Source: an uncultured Lachnospiraceae bacterium (lineage in GTDB: Bacteria; Bacillota; Clostridia; Lachnospirales; Lachnospiraceae). From it: a stretch of 33,597 nucleotides of DNA. The position numbers were made by a program, and so were the translations under genes. Location of the stretch: contig CANRNK010000012.1 of the NCBI GenBank assembly GCA_947631985.1, positions 1 to 33,597 on the forward strand. The letters run 5' to 3'. A model generated the notes under the pieces. It worked only from the letters and a program-made list of their open reading frames with translations. It was not told the origin of the DNA and did not search any database. The number at the start of each line of letters is the position of its first letter. Position 1 is the first letter of the stretch. This document shows positions 18,431 to 28,055 of the stretch, piece by piece.

Positions 18431-18459
18431 TTGATAATCAGAAACAAGTTTGCTACACT
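18431..18459 (+). promoter_or_regulatory. SigA-type promoter candidate for pgi
   Basis: TTGATA-17 bp-TACACT, ~83 bp before ATG 18542. Confidence 0.5.
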
Positions 18460-18541
18460 TATTAGGCAAAGTTGGCGTATGTTAAAAAATACAGAAACCA
18501 ATATAAAATCGTGATTAATCAGGGATATAGGAGTGTAAATT

Positions 18542-19891
18542 ATGGATCAGAAAATTAAATTTGATTATTCCAAAGTAGGCTCTTTTGTAAATGAAAAAGA
18601 AGTTGAAATGATGAAAAAACTGGCATTAGATGCAAAAGAAGTGTTAGTTTCAAAAAGTGGTGCAGGAAACGATTTCCTGGGCTGGATCGATCTTCCAGTT
18701 AACTATGATAGGATTGAATTTGATAGAATCAAAAAAGCAGCGGAAAAGATTAAAAATGATTCTGATGTATTACTTGTAATTGGAATTGGAGGTTCTTACC
18801 TGGGAGCCAGAGCAGCAATAGAGTTTTTAAGACATAGTTTTTATAATGTATTGCCAAAAGAAATCAGAAAAACACCAGAAATTTATTTTGTAGGGAACTC
18901 TATTAGTTCTACTTATATAAAACATTTGGCAGAAGTAATTGGAAATAGAGACTTCTCAATCAATATGATTTCCAAATCAGGTACGACAACGGAGCCAGCA
19001 ATTGCATTTCGTTATTTTAAAGAAATGGCAGAAAAAAAATATGGTAAAGAAGGCGCTGCAAAGAGAATTTACGCCACAACAGATAAGGAAAAAGGGTCTT
19101 TAAAAGAACTTGCAACAGAGGAAGGATATGAATCTTTTGTTGTTCCAGATGATATTGGTGGAAGATTTTCTGTTTTAACAGCAGTGGGTCTATTGCCAAT
19201 AGCAGTTAGTGGTGCAGATATTGAAAAATTAATGGAGGGAGCAGCTTCAGGAAGAAAAAGAGCATTGGAACTTTCCTTTGAAGAGAACGATTCATTACAG
19301 TATGCGGCTCTTAGAAATATTCTGCTTAGAAAAGGGAAACAAATTGAAATTCTAGCCAACTATGAACCAAGCGTTCACTTTGTTTCAGAATGGTGGAAAC
19401 AATTATTTGGAGAGAGCGAAGGAAAAGACCAGAAAGGTATTTATCCTGCCAGTGTTGACCTTACAACTGATTTGCATTCAATGGGACAGTTTATTCAGGA
19501 CGGTTCAAGAAACTTATTTGAAACAATTATTACAATAGAAGAATCAAGGGAAGAAATTTTAATAGGAGAAGAACCTGTAGATCTTGATGGACTTAACTAT
19601 CTTGCTGGGAAAACAGTTGATTTTGTCAACAAAAGTGCTATGAATGGCACAATTCTAGCTCATAGCGATGGACAGGTTCCTAATTTATTGGTTCATGTTC
19701 CAGAAGTAAATGAATTTTTTCTGGGTGAGTTGTTTTACTTCTTCGAGTTCGCATGTGGTGTAAGTGGATATATTTTAGGAGTAAATCCTTTTGATCAACC
19801 AGGGGTTGAGAGTTATAAAAAGAATATGTTTGCACTTTTGGGAAAACCTGGATTCGAAGCGCAGCGTGAAGAATTGTTAAAGAGATTGTAA
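18542..19891 (+). CDS. pgi: Glucose-6-phosphate isomerase
   Basis: [67 protein letters not shown]. Confidence 0.97.
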   Translation: MDQKIKFDYSKVGSFVNEKEVEMMKKLALDAKEVLVSKSGAGNDFLGWIDLPVNYDRIEFDRIKKAAEKIKNDSDVLLVIGIGGSYLGARAAIEFLRHSFYNVLPKEIRKTPEIYFVGNSISSTYIKHLAEVIGNRDFSINMISKSGTTTEPAIAFRYFKEMAEKKYGKEGAAKRIYATTDKEKGSLKELATEEGYESFVVPDDIGGRFSVLTAVGLLPIAVSGADIEKLMEGAASGRKRALELSFEENDSLQYAALRNILLRKGKQIEILANYEPSVHFVSEWWKQLFGESEGKDQKGIYPASVDLTTDLHSMGQFIQDGSRNLFETIITIEESREEILIGEEPVDLDGLNYLAGKTVDFVNKSAMNGTILAHSDGQVPNLLVHVPEVNEFFLGELFYFFEFACGVSGYILGVNPFDQPGVESYKKNMFALLGKPGFEAQREELLKRL

Positions 19892-19919
19892 TTTACTGCG
19901 TAAATAAAGTTGGGCAAAG

Positions 19920-19957
19920 GTGTCATAAATAGCATATGCTTATTTATGGCACTTTTT
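19920..19957 (+). terminator. Rho-independent terminator after pgi
   Basis: GTGTCATAAATA / TATTTATGGCAC 12-bp stem (one G-U) followed by TTTTT. Confidence 0.85.
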
Positions 19958-19984
19958 CTAACCATGAGTATGAGTGTGAAAGGA

Positions 19985-20959
19985 ATGGTAAAAGAAGTGA
20001 AAATTGTGTTGCTTGAAAGAAATAGTCTTGGACCGGATATCGATGTTTCCTGCTATGAAAAACTTGGTAAAGTCGATTATTATGAGGTTTCAAATGAAGA
20101 AAACAGCCCTGAGAGAATAAAAGATGCTGACATTATTATTGTTAACAAAGTTCCAATGAATGAAAAAACACTGAGAGATGCCAAATGTGTAAAACTAATC
20201 TGTGTTACAGCAACTGGTGTGGATAATATAGATTTTGAATACACGAAAAAAAGAGGAATTTTAGTAACAAATGTAAGAAATTATAGTACTGCAGCTGTTG
20301 CGCAGCATACCTTTGCAATGGCGCTTTATTTAATAGAGCATTTGCGTCATTACGATGACTATGTAAAAGATGGAACTTATGCAAAACAACCTAGATTCTC
20401 TAATTTTGATTTACCATTTTATGAGTTGGAAGGAAAATGCTGGGGAATCATAGGGCTTGGGACGATAGGACAAAAAGTTGCAAAAATAGCGAAAGCTTTT
20501 GGATGTAAGGTTATTTTCTATTCGGCGTCAGGAAATAATAACTCTGGTGAATATGAGAGAGTAGAATTCGACACGCTCTTGGCAGAGGCAGATATTATAT
20601 CAATTCATGCACCCTTAACAGATAGAACGAGACAGTTAATTGATTTGGATGCACTTAATAAAATGAAAAACAGTGCAATTCTGATTAATGTTGCAAGAGG
20701 GCCAATTATCAATGATGAAGACTTATATCTTGCGCTTACGGAAAACAGGATAGCGGCAGCAGGACTTGATGTTCTTGGAAAAGAACCAATTACAGTAGAC
20801 AATCCACTAGGCAAAATAAATGATAGCAATAAGTTGTTGATTACACCACACTTGGCATGGGCAAGTACTGAGGCAAGAATACGCTTGGTTGAAGAAATCT
20901 ATAAGAATGCAGAAGCATTTATTCGTGGAGAAGAAAGAAATGCAGTTACATTACTGTAA
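19985..20959 (+). CDS. D-2-hydroxyacid dehydrogenase (NAD-dependent)
   Basis: GIIGLGTIGQKVAKIAKAFGCKVIFYS; NVARGPIINDEDL; ITPHLAWAS. Start 19985 preferred because the 19910 ORF start would place the pgi terminator in the coding region. Confidence 0.92.
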   Translation: MVKEVKIVLLERNSLGPDIDVSCYEKLGKVDYYEVSNEENSPERIKDADIIIVNKVPMNEKTLRDAKCVKLICVTATGVDNIDFEYTKKRGILVTNVRNYSTAAVAQHTFAMALYLIEHLRHYDDYVKDGTYAKQPRFSNFDLPFYELEGKCWGIIGLGTIGQKVAKIAKAFGCKVIFYSASGNNNSGEYERVEFDTLLAEADIISIHAPLTDRTRQLIDLDALNKMKNSAILINVARGPIINDEDLYLALTENRIAAAGLDVLGKEPITVDNPLGKINDSNKLLITPHLAWASTEARIRLVEEIYKNAEAFIRGEERNAVTLL

Positions 20960-21084
20960 ATGATAAAAGCTTGTTCCTTTTCATTAAAAAAAGTAGTATT
21001 TCAAATCCTGTTAAAAAAAAGAATAAAGATTTGGTTTTAATGGAAAAAAGTTGAATCTTCATGTAAAATAGAGAAGGAATAGAA

Positions 21085-21112
21085 AGTGATGATAGGACAG
21101 ACGACCATCACT
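21085..21112 (+). promoter_or_regulatory. Inverted repeat in ahcY leader
   Basis: AGTGATGAT-aggacagacg-ACCATCACT, 9-bp arms with one mismatch. Confidence 0.45.
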
Positions 21113-21156
21113 ATAATAAAAATTCGGCTGAATCATAAATTATCGGAGGAACTATT

Positions 21157-22404
21157 ATGAGTAGCGAAATCAGAGACATTAATCTGGCCGAATCAGGGAT
21201 CAGAAAAATTGAGTGGGTTAAGAGAAATTGTGATTTGCTCAGAACCTTGGAAGAAGAATTTACACAATCTAAGCCATTTGCCGGAAAAAAAGTAGCTTTA
21301 TCGGTTCATTTAGAGGCTAAAACGGCCTATCTTTGCAAGGTGTTAGCAGCAGGAGGTGCCCAGATGTACATTACTGGAAGCAATCCTCTTTCAACACAGG
21401 ATGATGTGGCGGCAGCACTTGTAAAAGAGGGGCTAGAAGTTTATGCATGGCATGATTGTACACCAGAGGAATACGAAAGACACATCAGAAAAGTATTGGA
21501 GGTAGGACCCAATATTATTATTGATGATGGTGGAGATCTGGTGCATATGATGCATACGGAATTTGTAGATTTAATTCCAAATGTAATTGGTGGATGTGAA
21601 GAAACAACAACAGGAATCATTCGTCTGATTGCAATGGAGAAAGAAAATAAACTTAAATTTCCTATGGTTATGGTCAATAATGCAGACTGTAAGCATTTAT
21701 TTGATAACAGATACGGAACGGGACAATCAGTATGGGATGGTATTAATAGAACCACCAATTTAATTGTTGCAGGTAAGAATGTGGTGGTTGCAGGATACGG
21801 ATGGTGTGGTAAAGGGACAGCACTTCGTGCCAAAGGATTGGGCGCAAAAGTAATTGTGACAGAAATTGATCCAATCAAAGCGATTGAAGCTGTTATGGAT
21901 GGATTTGAAGTGATGCCAATGAAGGATGCTGCTAAAATAGGTGATTTCTTTGTCACTGTAACAGGATGTGATAAAGTAATAGACTCAGAAGATTTTGCAA
22001 TGATGAAAGATGGAGCGATTTTATGCAACGCAGGACATTTTGATTGTGAAATAGATATGGCAGAACTTAAAAAAATTGCAGTTGAAACAAGAGAACAACG
22101 TAAAAATATCATGGGATATAAACTTCCAACAGGGCAATGGATTTTTGTATTGGCAGAAGGAAGACTTGTTAACCTTGCAGCAGGAGATGGGCATCCAGCA
22201 GAAATTATGGATATGAGTTTTGCAATTCAGGCATTAAGTGCAAAATATTTAGTTGAGCAAGAAGGAAAACTTGATAAGATGCTTATTGATGTCCCAAAAG
22301 AAGTAGACAAAGATGTTGCAAAACGAAAACTTGCGTTCTTAGGAAAAGAAATTGATATTTTGACAAAAGAACAGGAAGCGTATTTATTCGGAACTTCTCT
22401 TTAA
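21157..22404 (+). CDS. ahcY: Adenosylhomocysteinase
   Basis: ALSVHLEAKTAYL, GGCEETTTGIIRL, NNADCKHLFDNRYGTGQSVWDGINRTTN, VVVAGYGWCGKGTALRAKGLGAKVIVTE. Confidence 0.97.
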   Translation: MSSEIRDINLAESGIRKIEWVKRNCDLLRTLEEEFTQSKPFAGKKVALSVHLEAKTAYLCKVLAAGGAQMYITGSNPLSTQDDVAAALVKEGLEVYAWHDCTPEEYERHIRKVLEVGPNIIIDDGGDLVHMMHTEFVDLIPNVIGGCEETTTGIIRLIAMEKENKLKFPMVMVNNADCKHLFDNRYGTGQSVWDGINRTTNLIVAGKNVVVAGYGWCGKGTALRAKGLGAKVIVTEIDPIKAIEAVMDGFEVMPMKDAAKIGDFFVTVTGCDKVIDSEDFAMMKDGAILCNAGHFDCEIDMAELKKIAVETREQRKNIMGYKLPTGQWIFVLAEGRLVNLAAGDGHPAEIMDMSFAIQALSAKYLVEQEGKLDKMLIDVPKEVDKDVAKRKLAFLGKEIDILTKEQEAYLFGTSL

Positions 22405-22454
22405 AAAGAATAATCAGATAAAGTATGGTTAAATTCTGGAAATGAGAGGATGAT

Positions 22455-23309
22455 ATGAAGTATTTATGTCTGGAAATGTATCAGCCATTAAAGTACATGC
22501 TTTCTGGGAACTTAATTAGTAAAGAGGGATTTCTTCACATAAAAAGGACATTGAATTGTTATGTTCTGATTCTGGTGAAAGAAGGCACTCTGCCAATTTC
22601 AATTGGGAATCAGAAATTTTTAGTGGAAGCGGGTAACTTCACAATTTTACCCGCGAATCTGGAACACTTCGGGTACCAGGAAGCAACAGGTAGAGTATCG
22701 TACTATTGGATGCATTTTTTTACAAAAGGAGAACTCATTTCAACTGAGAAAGAGATCCAAGAGTATGAAAAATCAGAAGATAGGATGCTGATCCCAATTA
22801 CAGGGGAATGTGGTAAAAACAGAAAGGCTGAAATTCTTTTTTCTCAATTACTTGATCTCGCAAAGCAACCTCAGGCAGAAAAATTTGGAATGCTGAATTA
22901 TGCTTGTAGCCTCGTTTTGATACAACTTGCGAGGGATAGCTTTCAAAAAAGAAATGCTGGACATGATTCCTTTCAGAAAATTATGAGGATAGAAGAATGG
23001 ATCAGAGATAACTATAATGAACCTCTCACAGTACAATCTATTGCAAAAGAATTTGCTTATAATCCGGATTATCTTTCTCTTTTTTATAAACAAGCTACAG
23101 GTAGAACTTTGACAAGTTTTATTCACAAAGTTAAAATCGATATTTCCAAGAGCTATCTGGTTCATTATGAAATTTCAGTGAAGGAAGCCGCCTATTCAAG
23201 TGGATTTTCTGATGAAAAGCAATATATGAAGCTTTTTAAGAAATATGAAAATATGACACCGACAGAATATAAAAAAACATTTTTTCAAAAAAATTTTAAC
23301 AACAAATAA
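22455..23309 (+). CDS. AraC family transcriptional regulator
   Basis: Cupin-like N-terminus; C-terminal HTH IRDNYNEPLTVQSIAKEFAYNPDYLSLFYKQATGRTLTSFIHKVKI...AAYSSGFSDEKQYMKLFKKYENMTPTEYKK. Confidence 0.94.
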   Translation: MKYLCLEMYQPLKYMLSGNLISKEGFLHIKRTLNCYVLILVKEGTLPISIGNQKFLVEAGNFTILPANLEHFGYQEATGRVSYYWMHFFTKGELISTEKEIQEYEKSEDRMLIPITGECGKNRKAEILFSQLLDLAKQPQAEKFGMLNYACSLVLIQLARDSFQKRNAGHDSFQKIMRIEEWIRDNYNEPLTVQSIAKEFAYNPDYLSLFYKQATGRTLTSFIHKVKIDISKSYLVHYEISVKEAAYSSGFSDEKQYMKLFKKYENMTPTEYKKTFFQKNFNNK

Positions 23310-23336
23310 AAGGCCCCGTAAGGGAGCCTTTTATTT
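23308..23336. terminator. Bidirectional terminator between convergent araC-type gene and hsp20
   Basis: AAAAGGCcCCC-GTAA-GGGaGCCTTTT hairpin with A/T tracts on both sides. Confidence 0.8.
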
Positions 23337-23776
23337 TATCTGATTTCAATTCGGGCGGGTTCATCTTTAGAGGTCAGTTCGTTTTTGGGAAACTTAACCT
23401 CAAGGATACCATCATGATAATTAGCATCGATATCCTGAGGTTTAATACCCTCAACATGGAAGCTACGTTTGTAAGAACTGAAATGTCTTTCTTTACGAAT
23501 ATAGTTTGGCTTTTCTGAATCATTTACTTCTTCATGATTTGCAGTAATTGTTAAGGTATTGTTTGACAAATCAATATTAATATCTTCTTTCTTGAAGCCT
23601 GGCAACTCGGCCTGTAATAGATAGTGAGTACCCTCATCAATTACATCCGTGTTAAACCCTTCTTTTCCAGAAATACTATTTCCCCAAAAATCTGTGAAGG
23701 CAGTATCAAAAAAGCGGTCAAACATGTTATCAAAGAATGCAGGTTTTGCTGTTTCGAATAATGCTGGTCTTAACAT
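23336..23776 (-). CDS. Hsp20/alpha-crystallin family small heat shock protein
   Basis: FNTDVIDEGTHYLLQAELPGFKKEDINIDLSNNTLTITANHEE...SFHVEGIKPQDIDANYHDGILEVKFPK. Start at internal Met (MLRPALFE) with RBS ggagtg; track start 23857 is upstream. Confidence 0.95.
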   Translation of the reverse strand: MLRPALFETAKPAFFDNMFDRFFDTAFTDFWGNSISGKEGFNTDVIDEGTHYLLQAELPGFKKEDINIDLSNNTLTITANHEEVNDSEKPNYIRKERHFSSYKRSFHVEGIKPQDIDANYHDGILEVKFPKNELTSKDEPARIEIR

Positions 23777-23821
23777 AATTATCACTCCTTTTTCAAACTT
23801 TAATTGGATAGGTTTTGTATC

Positions 23822-23845
23822 TATATATGTTATATAACATATATA
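23822..23845. promoter_or_regulatory. Perfect 24-bp palindrome in hsp20 promoter region
   Basis: TATATATGTTATATAACATATATA; lies between possible -35 TTGTTA and -10 TATATA on the minus strand. Confidence 0.55.
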
Positions 23846-23893
23846 ACAATAATTCAATTAAGTATAAATAAAGGATTTATAAAAAAAATATAA

Positions 23894-23922
23894 AAGCCCG
23901 ATGAGTTATCCTCATCAGGCTT
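23894..23922 (-). terminator. Rho-independent terminator of rubrerythrin gene
   Basis: Minus strand AAGCCTGATGAG-GATAA-CTCATCGGGCTT followed by TTATATTTTTTTT. Confidence 0.85.
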
Positions 23923-23937
23923 CGATAATGCAATGAT

Positions 23938-24477
23938 TTATCCAAAGTATCTGTTTAATAATCCTTCAAATGCTTTACCATGTCTTGCTTCATCTCTTGC
24001 CATTTCATGGACGGTATCATGAATTGCATCAAGGTTCGCAGCTTTGGCACGTTTTGCGAGATCAAATTTTCCTGCAGTTGCACCATTCTCAGCATCAACT
24101 CTCATTTCAAGATTTTTCTTTGTTGAATCAGTAATTACTTCTCCTAATAACTCAGCAAATTTTGCAGCATGTTCTGCTTCTTCCCAAGCAGCTTTTTCAT
24201 AATAAAGACCAACTTCCGGATATCCTTCTCTATGTGCAACTCTAGCCATTGCAAGGTACATTCCAACTTCTGAACATTCCCCTGCAAAATTTGCACGTAA
24301 ATCCATAAGAATGTCTTCACTTACACCAGATGCAACACCAACAACATGTTCTGCTGCCCACTCCATTTTACCATTCTGAGCTGCAAATTTTTCTGATGGA
24401 GCATTACAGACTGGACATTTTTCTGGAGCAGAATCTCCTTCGTGAACATAACCACATACTTGACATACATACTTCAT
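23938..24477 (-). CDS. Reverse rubrerythrin (N-terminal rubredoxin, C-terminal ferritin-like domain; NADH peroxidase type)
   Basis: [31 protein letters not shown] at the N-terminus, then ferritin-like [16 protein letters not shown]...[15 protein letters not shown]...[14 protein letters not shown]. Confidence 0.93.
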   Translation of the reverse strand: MKYVCQVCGYVHEGDSAPEKCPVCNAPSEKFAAQNGKMEWAAEHVVGVASGVSEDILMDLRANFAGECSEVGMYLAMARVAHREGYPEVGLYYEKAAWEEAEHAAKFAELLGEVITDSTKKNLEMRVDAENGATAGKFDLAKRAKAANLDAIHDTVHEMARDEARHGKAFEGLLNRYFG

Positions 24478-24505
24478 AATTTAATTCTCCTTTTTATTGT
24501 ATAGT

Positions 24506-24527
24506 TAAATATTATTAATAATATTTA
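24506..24527. promoter_or_regulatory. Perfect 22-bp palindrome upstream of rubrerythrin gene (candidate PerR/Fur-type operator)
   Basis: TAAATATTATTAATAATATTTA, ~30 bp upstream of the start codon. Confidence 0.5.
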
Positions 24528-24623
24528 TTCCCATTTTCGTGCTTAAGCATGCGTACAATCAAAACCAATGTGAAATAATTGTAAAATCATTTCACTCTTA
24601 TTACTTCAGTTAGTGAGGTAGGA

Positions 24624-25019
24624 TTAAGATAAGGGGGTCTCCTTAGTACAGGTAGGACAAGAGCCGTAAAAATAAGTAATATGACCAGAAATTCTACCAT
24701 CAAAATTAGCTCCGGCCAATTCATTAATCGTTGAGAGAAGTTCCATATCAAGATCAATTACCTTGTGACACTCGGTACAGATAAAATGATAATGAGAGGT
24801 AATATCAGCATCAAAATGATCAATCCCATCACCCAAACGAAGTCTCGTGATTTCGCCTAAATCAGCAAGTAAAGTTAAGTTGCGATATACTGTTCCGAGA
24901 CTAATATTGGGATATACATCTCGAACGTGAGAATATACAACATCAGCTGTTGGATGATCTTTTCTTGTGATTAAAAATTCTTTAATGGCTTCTCGTTGCT
25001 TGCTATATTTAAGAATCAT
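24624..25019 (-). CDS. Fur family regulator, PerR-like
   Basis: STRUCTURE: SLGTVYRNLTLLADLGEITRL; HFDADITSHYHFICTECHKVIDLD; CPTC motif. Confidence 0.9.
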   Translation of the reverse strand: MILKYSKQREAIKEFLITRKDHPTADVVYSHVRDVYPNISLGTVYRNLTLLADLGEITRLRLGDGIDHFDADITSHYHFICTECHKVIDLDMELLSTINELAGANFDGRISGHITYFYGSCPTCTKETPLS

Positions 25020-25029
25020 ATCATCTCCT

Positions 25030-25050
25030 TAATAGTAATGATTACTGTTA
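25030..25050. promoter_or_regulatory. Candidate PerR/Fur box upstream of the PerR-like gene
   Basis: TAATAGTAATGATTACTGTTA: odd palindrome with perfect core AGTAATGATTACT and one outer mismatch. Confidence 0.5.
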
Positions 25051-25127
25051 TTATATTATTATAAATGAAATGTAATGTCAATGATATTTTATAAATAAAT
25101 TGATTATTAAAACATTATGCCTTTTGT

Positions 25128-25156
25128 TTGGTAAAAAGCCTTCTTATGTGTATAAT
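25128..25156 (+). promoter_or_regulatory. SigA-type promoter candidate for Fe-ADH gene
   Basis: TTGGTA-17 bp-TATAAT. Confidence 0.5.
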
Positions 25157-25216
25157 GAAATTAAAGGTTTTAAGTTTATAATAATAGGAATTATATTAAA
25201 AGAAGGAGAACAAATC

Positions 25217-26392
25217 ATGAATGACTTTACATTTTATAGCCCGACGTATTTTGTTTTTGGAAAAAACAAAGAAAGTGAAACAGGAAAGTATGTAAAACGT
25301 TTTGGTGGAACAAAAGTGTTGCTACATTTCGGTGGCGGATCGGTAGTCAAATCAGGACTTTTAGACAGCGTGAAAAAGTCACTTGAAGCGGAATCAATTA
25401 CTTATCTGGAGCTTGGAGGAGTAAAACCAAATCCAAGAAGTGGCTTAGTTTATAAAGGAATCGACCTTTGCAGATCGGAAAAAATTGATTTCGTGTTGGC
25501 CGTAGGTGGTGGTAGTACGATTGACTCTGCAAAAGCGATTGCAGCAGGAGCTGTGTATGAAGGTGACTTTTGGGATTTCTACCAGGGATTGCCAATCACG
25601 AAAGCACTACCAGTAGGAACAATCCTTACCATTGCAGCGGCGGGAAGTGAAGGATCTCCTGACTCTGTAATTACAAATGAAGAAGGCATGTATAAGAGAG
25701 GGGCTTCTGGGGAAGCCATCAGACCAGCTTTTTCGATTTTAAATCCAGAACTAACAATGACACTGCCACCTTTTCAGACAGCATGTGGTGCGACAGATAT
25801 CATGGCTCATGTTTTTGAACGCTATTTCACAAATACAAAAGAGGTCGAAGTAACTGACAGATTTTGTGAAGCTGTTTTATTAACTATGATAAAGGAAGTA
25901 CCGATTGTTGTAGCAAATCCGCTTGATTACGAGGCAAGGGCAAATATAATGTGGGCAGGAATGGTTGCTCATAACAATCTTTGCGGAGTTGGGCGAGATC
26001 AGGATTGGGCAAGTCATGACATTGAGCATGAACTATCTGCAGTATATGATTGTGCACATGGCGCAGGACTGGCAGTTGTATTTCCAGCATGGATGAAGTA
26101 TGTCTATCAGCATGACGTAATGAGATTTGCAAAAATTGCATGCAGAGTATGGGGATGTGAAATGGATTATGATTATCCGGAAAATACAGCATTAGAAGGA
26201 ATCTCAAGGTTACGATCTTTCTTAAAATCAATTGGGATGCCACTTAATTTTGAAGAATTGGGTGCTTTAGAAAAAGATATTGATAAGATGGCAGAAACTG
26301 CATGTTATGGAAATGGACGTACAGGAGAAATTGGTGGGTTTGTTAAATTAAAAAAAGAGGATGTAATAAATATTTACAAACTAATGTTATAA
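25217..26392 (+). CDS. Iron-containing alcohol dehydrogenase
   Basis: LAVGGGSTIDSAKAIAAGA, TIAAAGSEGSPDSVITNEE, HDIEHELSAVYDCAHGAGLAVVFPAWMKY. Start 25217 has RBS aaggagaa; the track N-terminal extension overlaps the promoter. Confidence 0.94.
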   Translation: MNDFTFYSPTYFVFGKNKESETGKYVKRFGGTKVLLHFGGGSVVKSGLLDSVKKSLEAESITYLELGGVKPNPRSGLVYKGIDLCRSEKIDFVLAVGGGSTIDSAKAIAAGAVYEGDFWDFYQGLPITKALPVGTILTIAAAGSEGSPDSVITNEEGMYKRGASGEAIRPAFSILNPELTMTLPPFQTACGATDIMAHVFERYFTNTKEVEVTDRFCEAVLLTMIKEVPIVVANPLDYEARANIMWAGMVAHNNLCGVGRDQDWASHDIEHELSAVYDCAHGAGLAVVFPAWMKYVYQHDVMRFAKIACRVWGCEMDYDYPENTALEGISRLRSFLKSIGMPLNFEELGALEKDIDKMAETACYGNGRTGEIGGFVKLKKEDVINIYKLML

Positions 26393-26410
26393 GATAATAG
26401 AGATGTAATA

Positions 26411-26446
26411 AAAGCGATTCCCAAAATTATTTTGGGGATCGTTTTT
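26411..26446 (+). terminator. Rho-independent terminator after Fe-ADH
   Basis: CGATtCCCAAAA-TTA-TTTTGGGgATCG followed by TTTTT. Confidence 0.85.
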
Positions 26447-26499
26447 ATAAAGATTTTAGAATAATATTCAGCTAACTTTATTCATTTTACGCAGATCTA

Positions 26500-26508
26500 T
26501 GCTATAAT
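26500..26508 (+). promoter_or_regulatory. Extended -10 promoter element before histidine kinase gene
   Basis: TGCTATAAT; no strong -35 seen. Confidence 0.4.
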
Positions 26509-26570
26509 TTCATCAACTGAATCTTTTTGTTTGACAAAAAGTGAAACCAATTATTATTTTCGGGAGAAGT

Positions 26571-28055
26571 ATGAAATTAAAAACCAGATTATTAATCACA
26601 TTTTTGACAATAATTTTATTGCCAGTCATACTCAGTGGAATTGCGTTTGCAGGAATAGGTCTTTCCATTTTACACTCGCAGGCTGATAGTTATGAAATGA
26701 AGATAGCCGATTACTTTATGTTTTCAGATTCTGCCCAGACTTTTAGTAAGGCAACAGAAGAAGTATTCACGCAGCTTATGATTCAAGCAGATCAGGATGC
26801 AACAGTATTTGAATCAGAAAAATATCTAAATCAGGTTGGAGACTTGCTGAAAGGGAAATCAACTTACGTTCTAGTTAGAAAAAACGGAGAAATCTACTTT
26901 ACAACCAATCAGAAAGCAGCTGAGTTAATCTTCCCGATTCTCCCCGAGTTTGGGGATGAAACACAGGATGCGGGGCGGGGATATTTTTACGACGATATGC
27001 AGAAGCTGGTAAAACAGGTTGATTTTACATTTCAAGATGGTAGCAGAGGAAGTATTTTCCTTGTAACAAAAATCAACAGTATCGTTTCAAAATCATTTCT
27101 ATTAGATATGCTTATTGCAATTGTATTAATTCTTATTTTTACAAGTATTATGCTTACCAGATGGATTCAAAAAGGTGTATTTAAACCAATTGGAGAACTC
27201 AATATTGCGATGCAACAGATTGCAGAGGGGAACTTTGATTATGTGCTGACAGCTAAATGTGATGGAGAACTGGAAGATAATTATAAAAATTATGAAGAGA
27301 TGAGACTCCGGTTAAAAGAATCAGCAGAAGAAAAAATCCAGAATGATAAAAAAAACAGAGAGTTGATTAGCAATATTTCACATGACTTAAAGACACCCAT
27401 AACTGCAATTAAAGGATATGTGGAAGGAATCATGGATGGAGTAGCTGACACCCCTGAAAAAATGGAAAAATATATAAAAACTGTATATAATAAAGCCAAT
27501 GACATGGATCGTCTTATTAATGAACTGACAATCTATTCGGGTATTGATTCCAATAGAATTCCTTATAATTTCCATAAAATAAATGTGGCTGATTATTTTG
27601 GTGATTGTATTGAAGATGTAGGATTAGATCTTGAATCAAAGAATATTATTTTAAATTATTCAAATTTTGTATCAAACGGCACTATGATTATTGCTGACCC
27701 TGAGCAGTTGAAAAGGGTAATCAATAACATTGTAGGAAATAGTATCAAATATATTGATAAGAAAAAGGGAATCATTGATATCAGAATATTGGATGAAGTT
27801 GATTCGATTCGAGTTGAGATTGAAGATAATGGGAAGGGAATATCACCAAAAGATCTTCCGAATATTTTTGAACGATTTTACCGTACAGATGCTTCCAGAA
27901 ATTCTTCAAAAGGTGGAAGTGGAATTGGATTATCCATTGTGAAAAAGATTATTGAAGACCATGGTGGGTATATCTGGGCAACAAGTAAAGAAGAAGAAGG
28001 AACCTGTTTACACTTTGTGATAAGAAAATATAGAGAGGCTGATGCAAATGAGTAG
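26571..28055 (+). CDS. Sensor histidine kinase
   Basis: Two TM segments, HAMP-like region, H-box LISNISHDLKTPITAIKGYVEG, N/G boxes NNIVGNSIKY, VEIEDNGKGI, GGSGIGLSIVKKII. Start 26571 with RBS gggagaag. Confidence 0.94.
   Translation: MKLKTRLLITFLTIILLPVILSGIAFAGIGLSILHSQADSYEMKIADYFMFSDSAQTFSKATEEVFTQLMIQADQDATVFESEKYLNQVGDLLKGKSTYVLVRKNGEIYFTTNQKAAELIFPILPEFGDETQDAGRGYFYDDMQKLVKQVDFTFQDGSRGSIFLVTKINSIVSKSFLLDMLIAIVLILIFTSIMLTRWIQKGVFKPIGELNIAMQQIAEGNFDYVLTAKCDGELEDNYKNYEEMRLRLKESAEEKIQNDKKNRELISNISHDLKTPITAIKGYVEGIMDGVADTPEKMEKYIKTVYNKANDMDRLINELTIYSGIDSNRIPYNFHKINVADYFGDCIEDVGLDLESKNIILNYSNFVSNGTMIIADPEQLKRVINNIVGNSIKYIDKKKGIIDIRILDEVDSIRVEIEDNGKGISPKDLPNIFERFYRTDASRNSSKGGSGIGLSIVKKIIEDHGGYIWATSKEEEGTCLHFVIRKYREADANE

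Noticed and set aside
21441-22112. 223-aa antisense ORF within ahcY
   Set aside because: Lies wholly opposite a highly conserved gene; composition looks like a reverse-frame artefact and no domain is recognisable.
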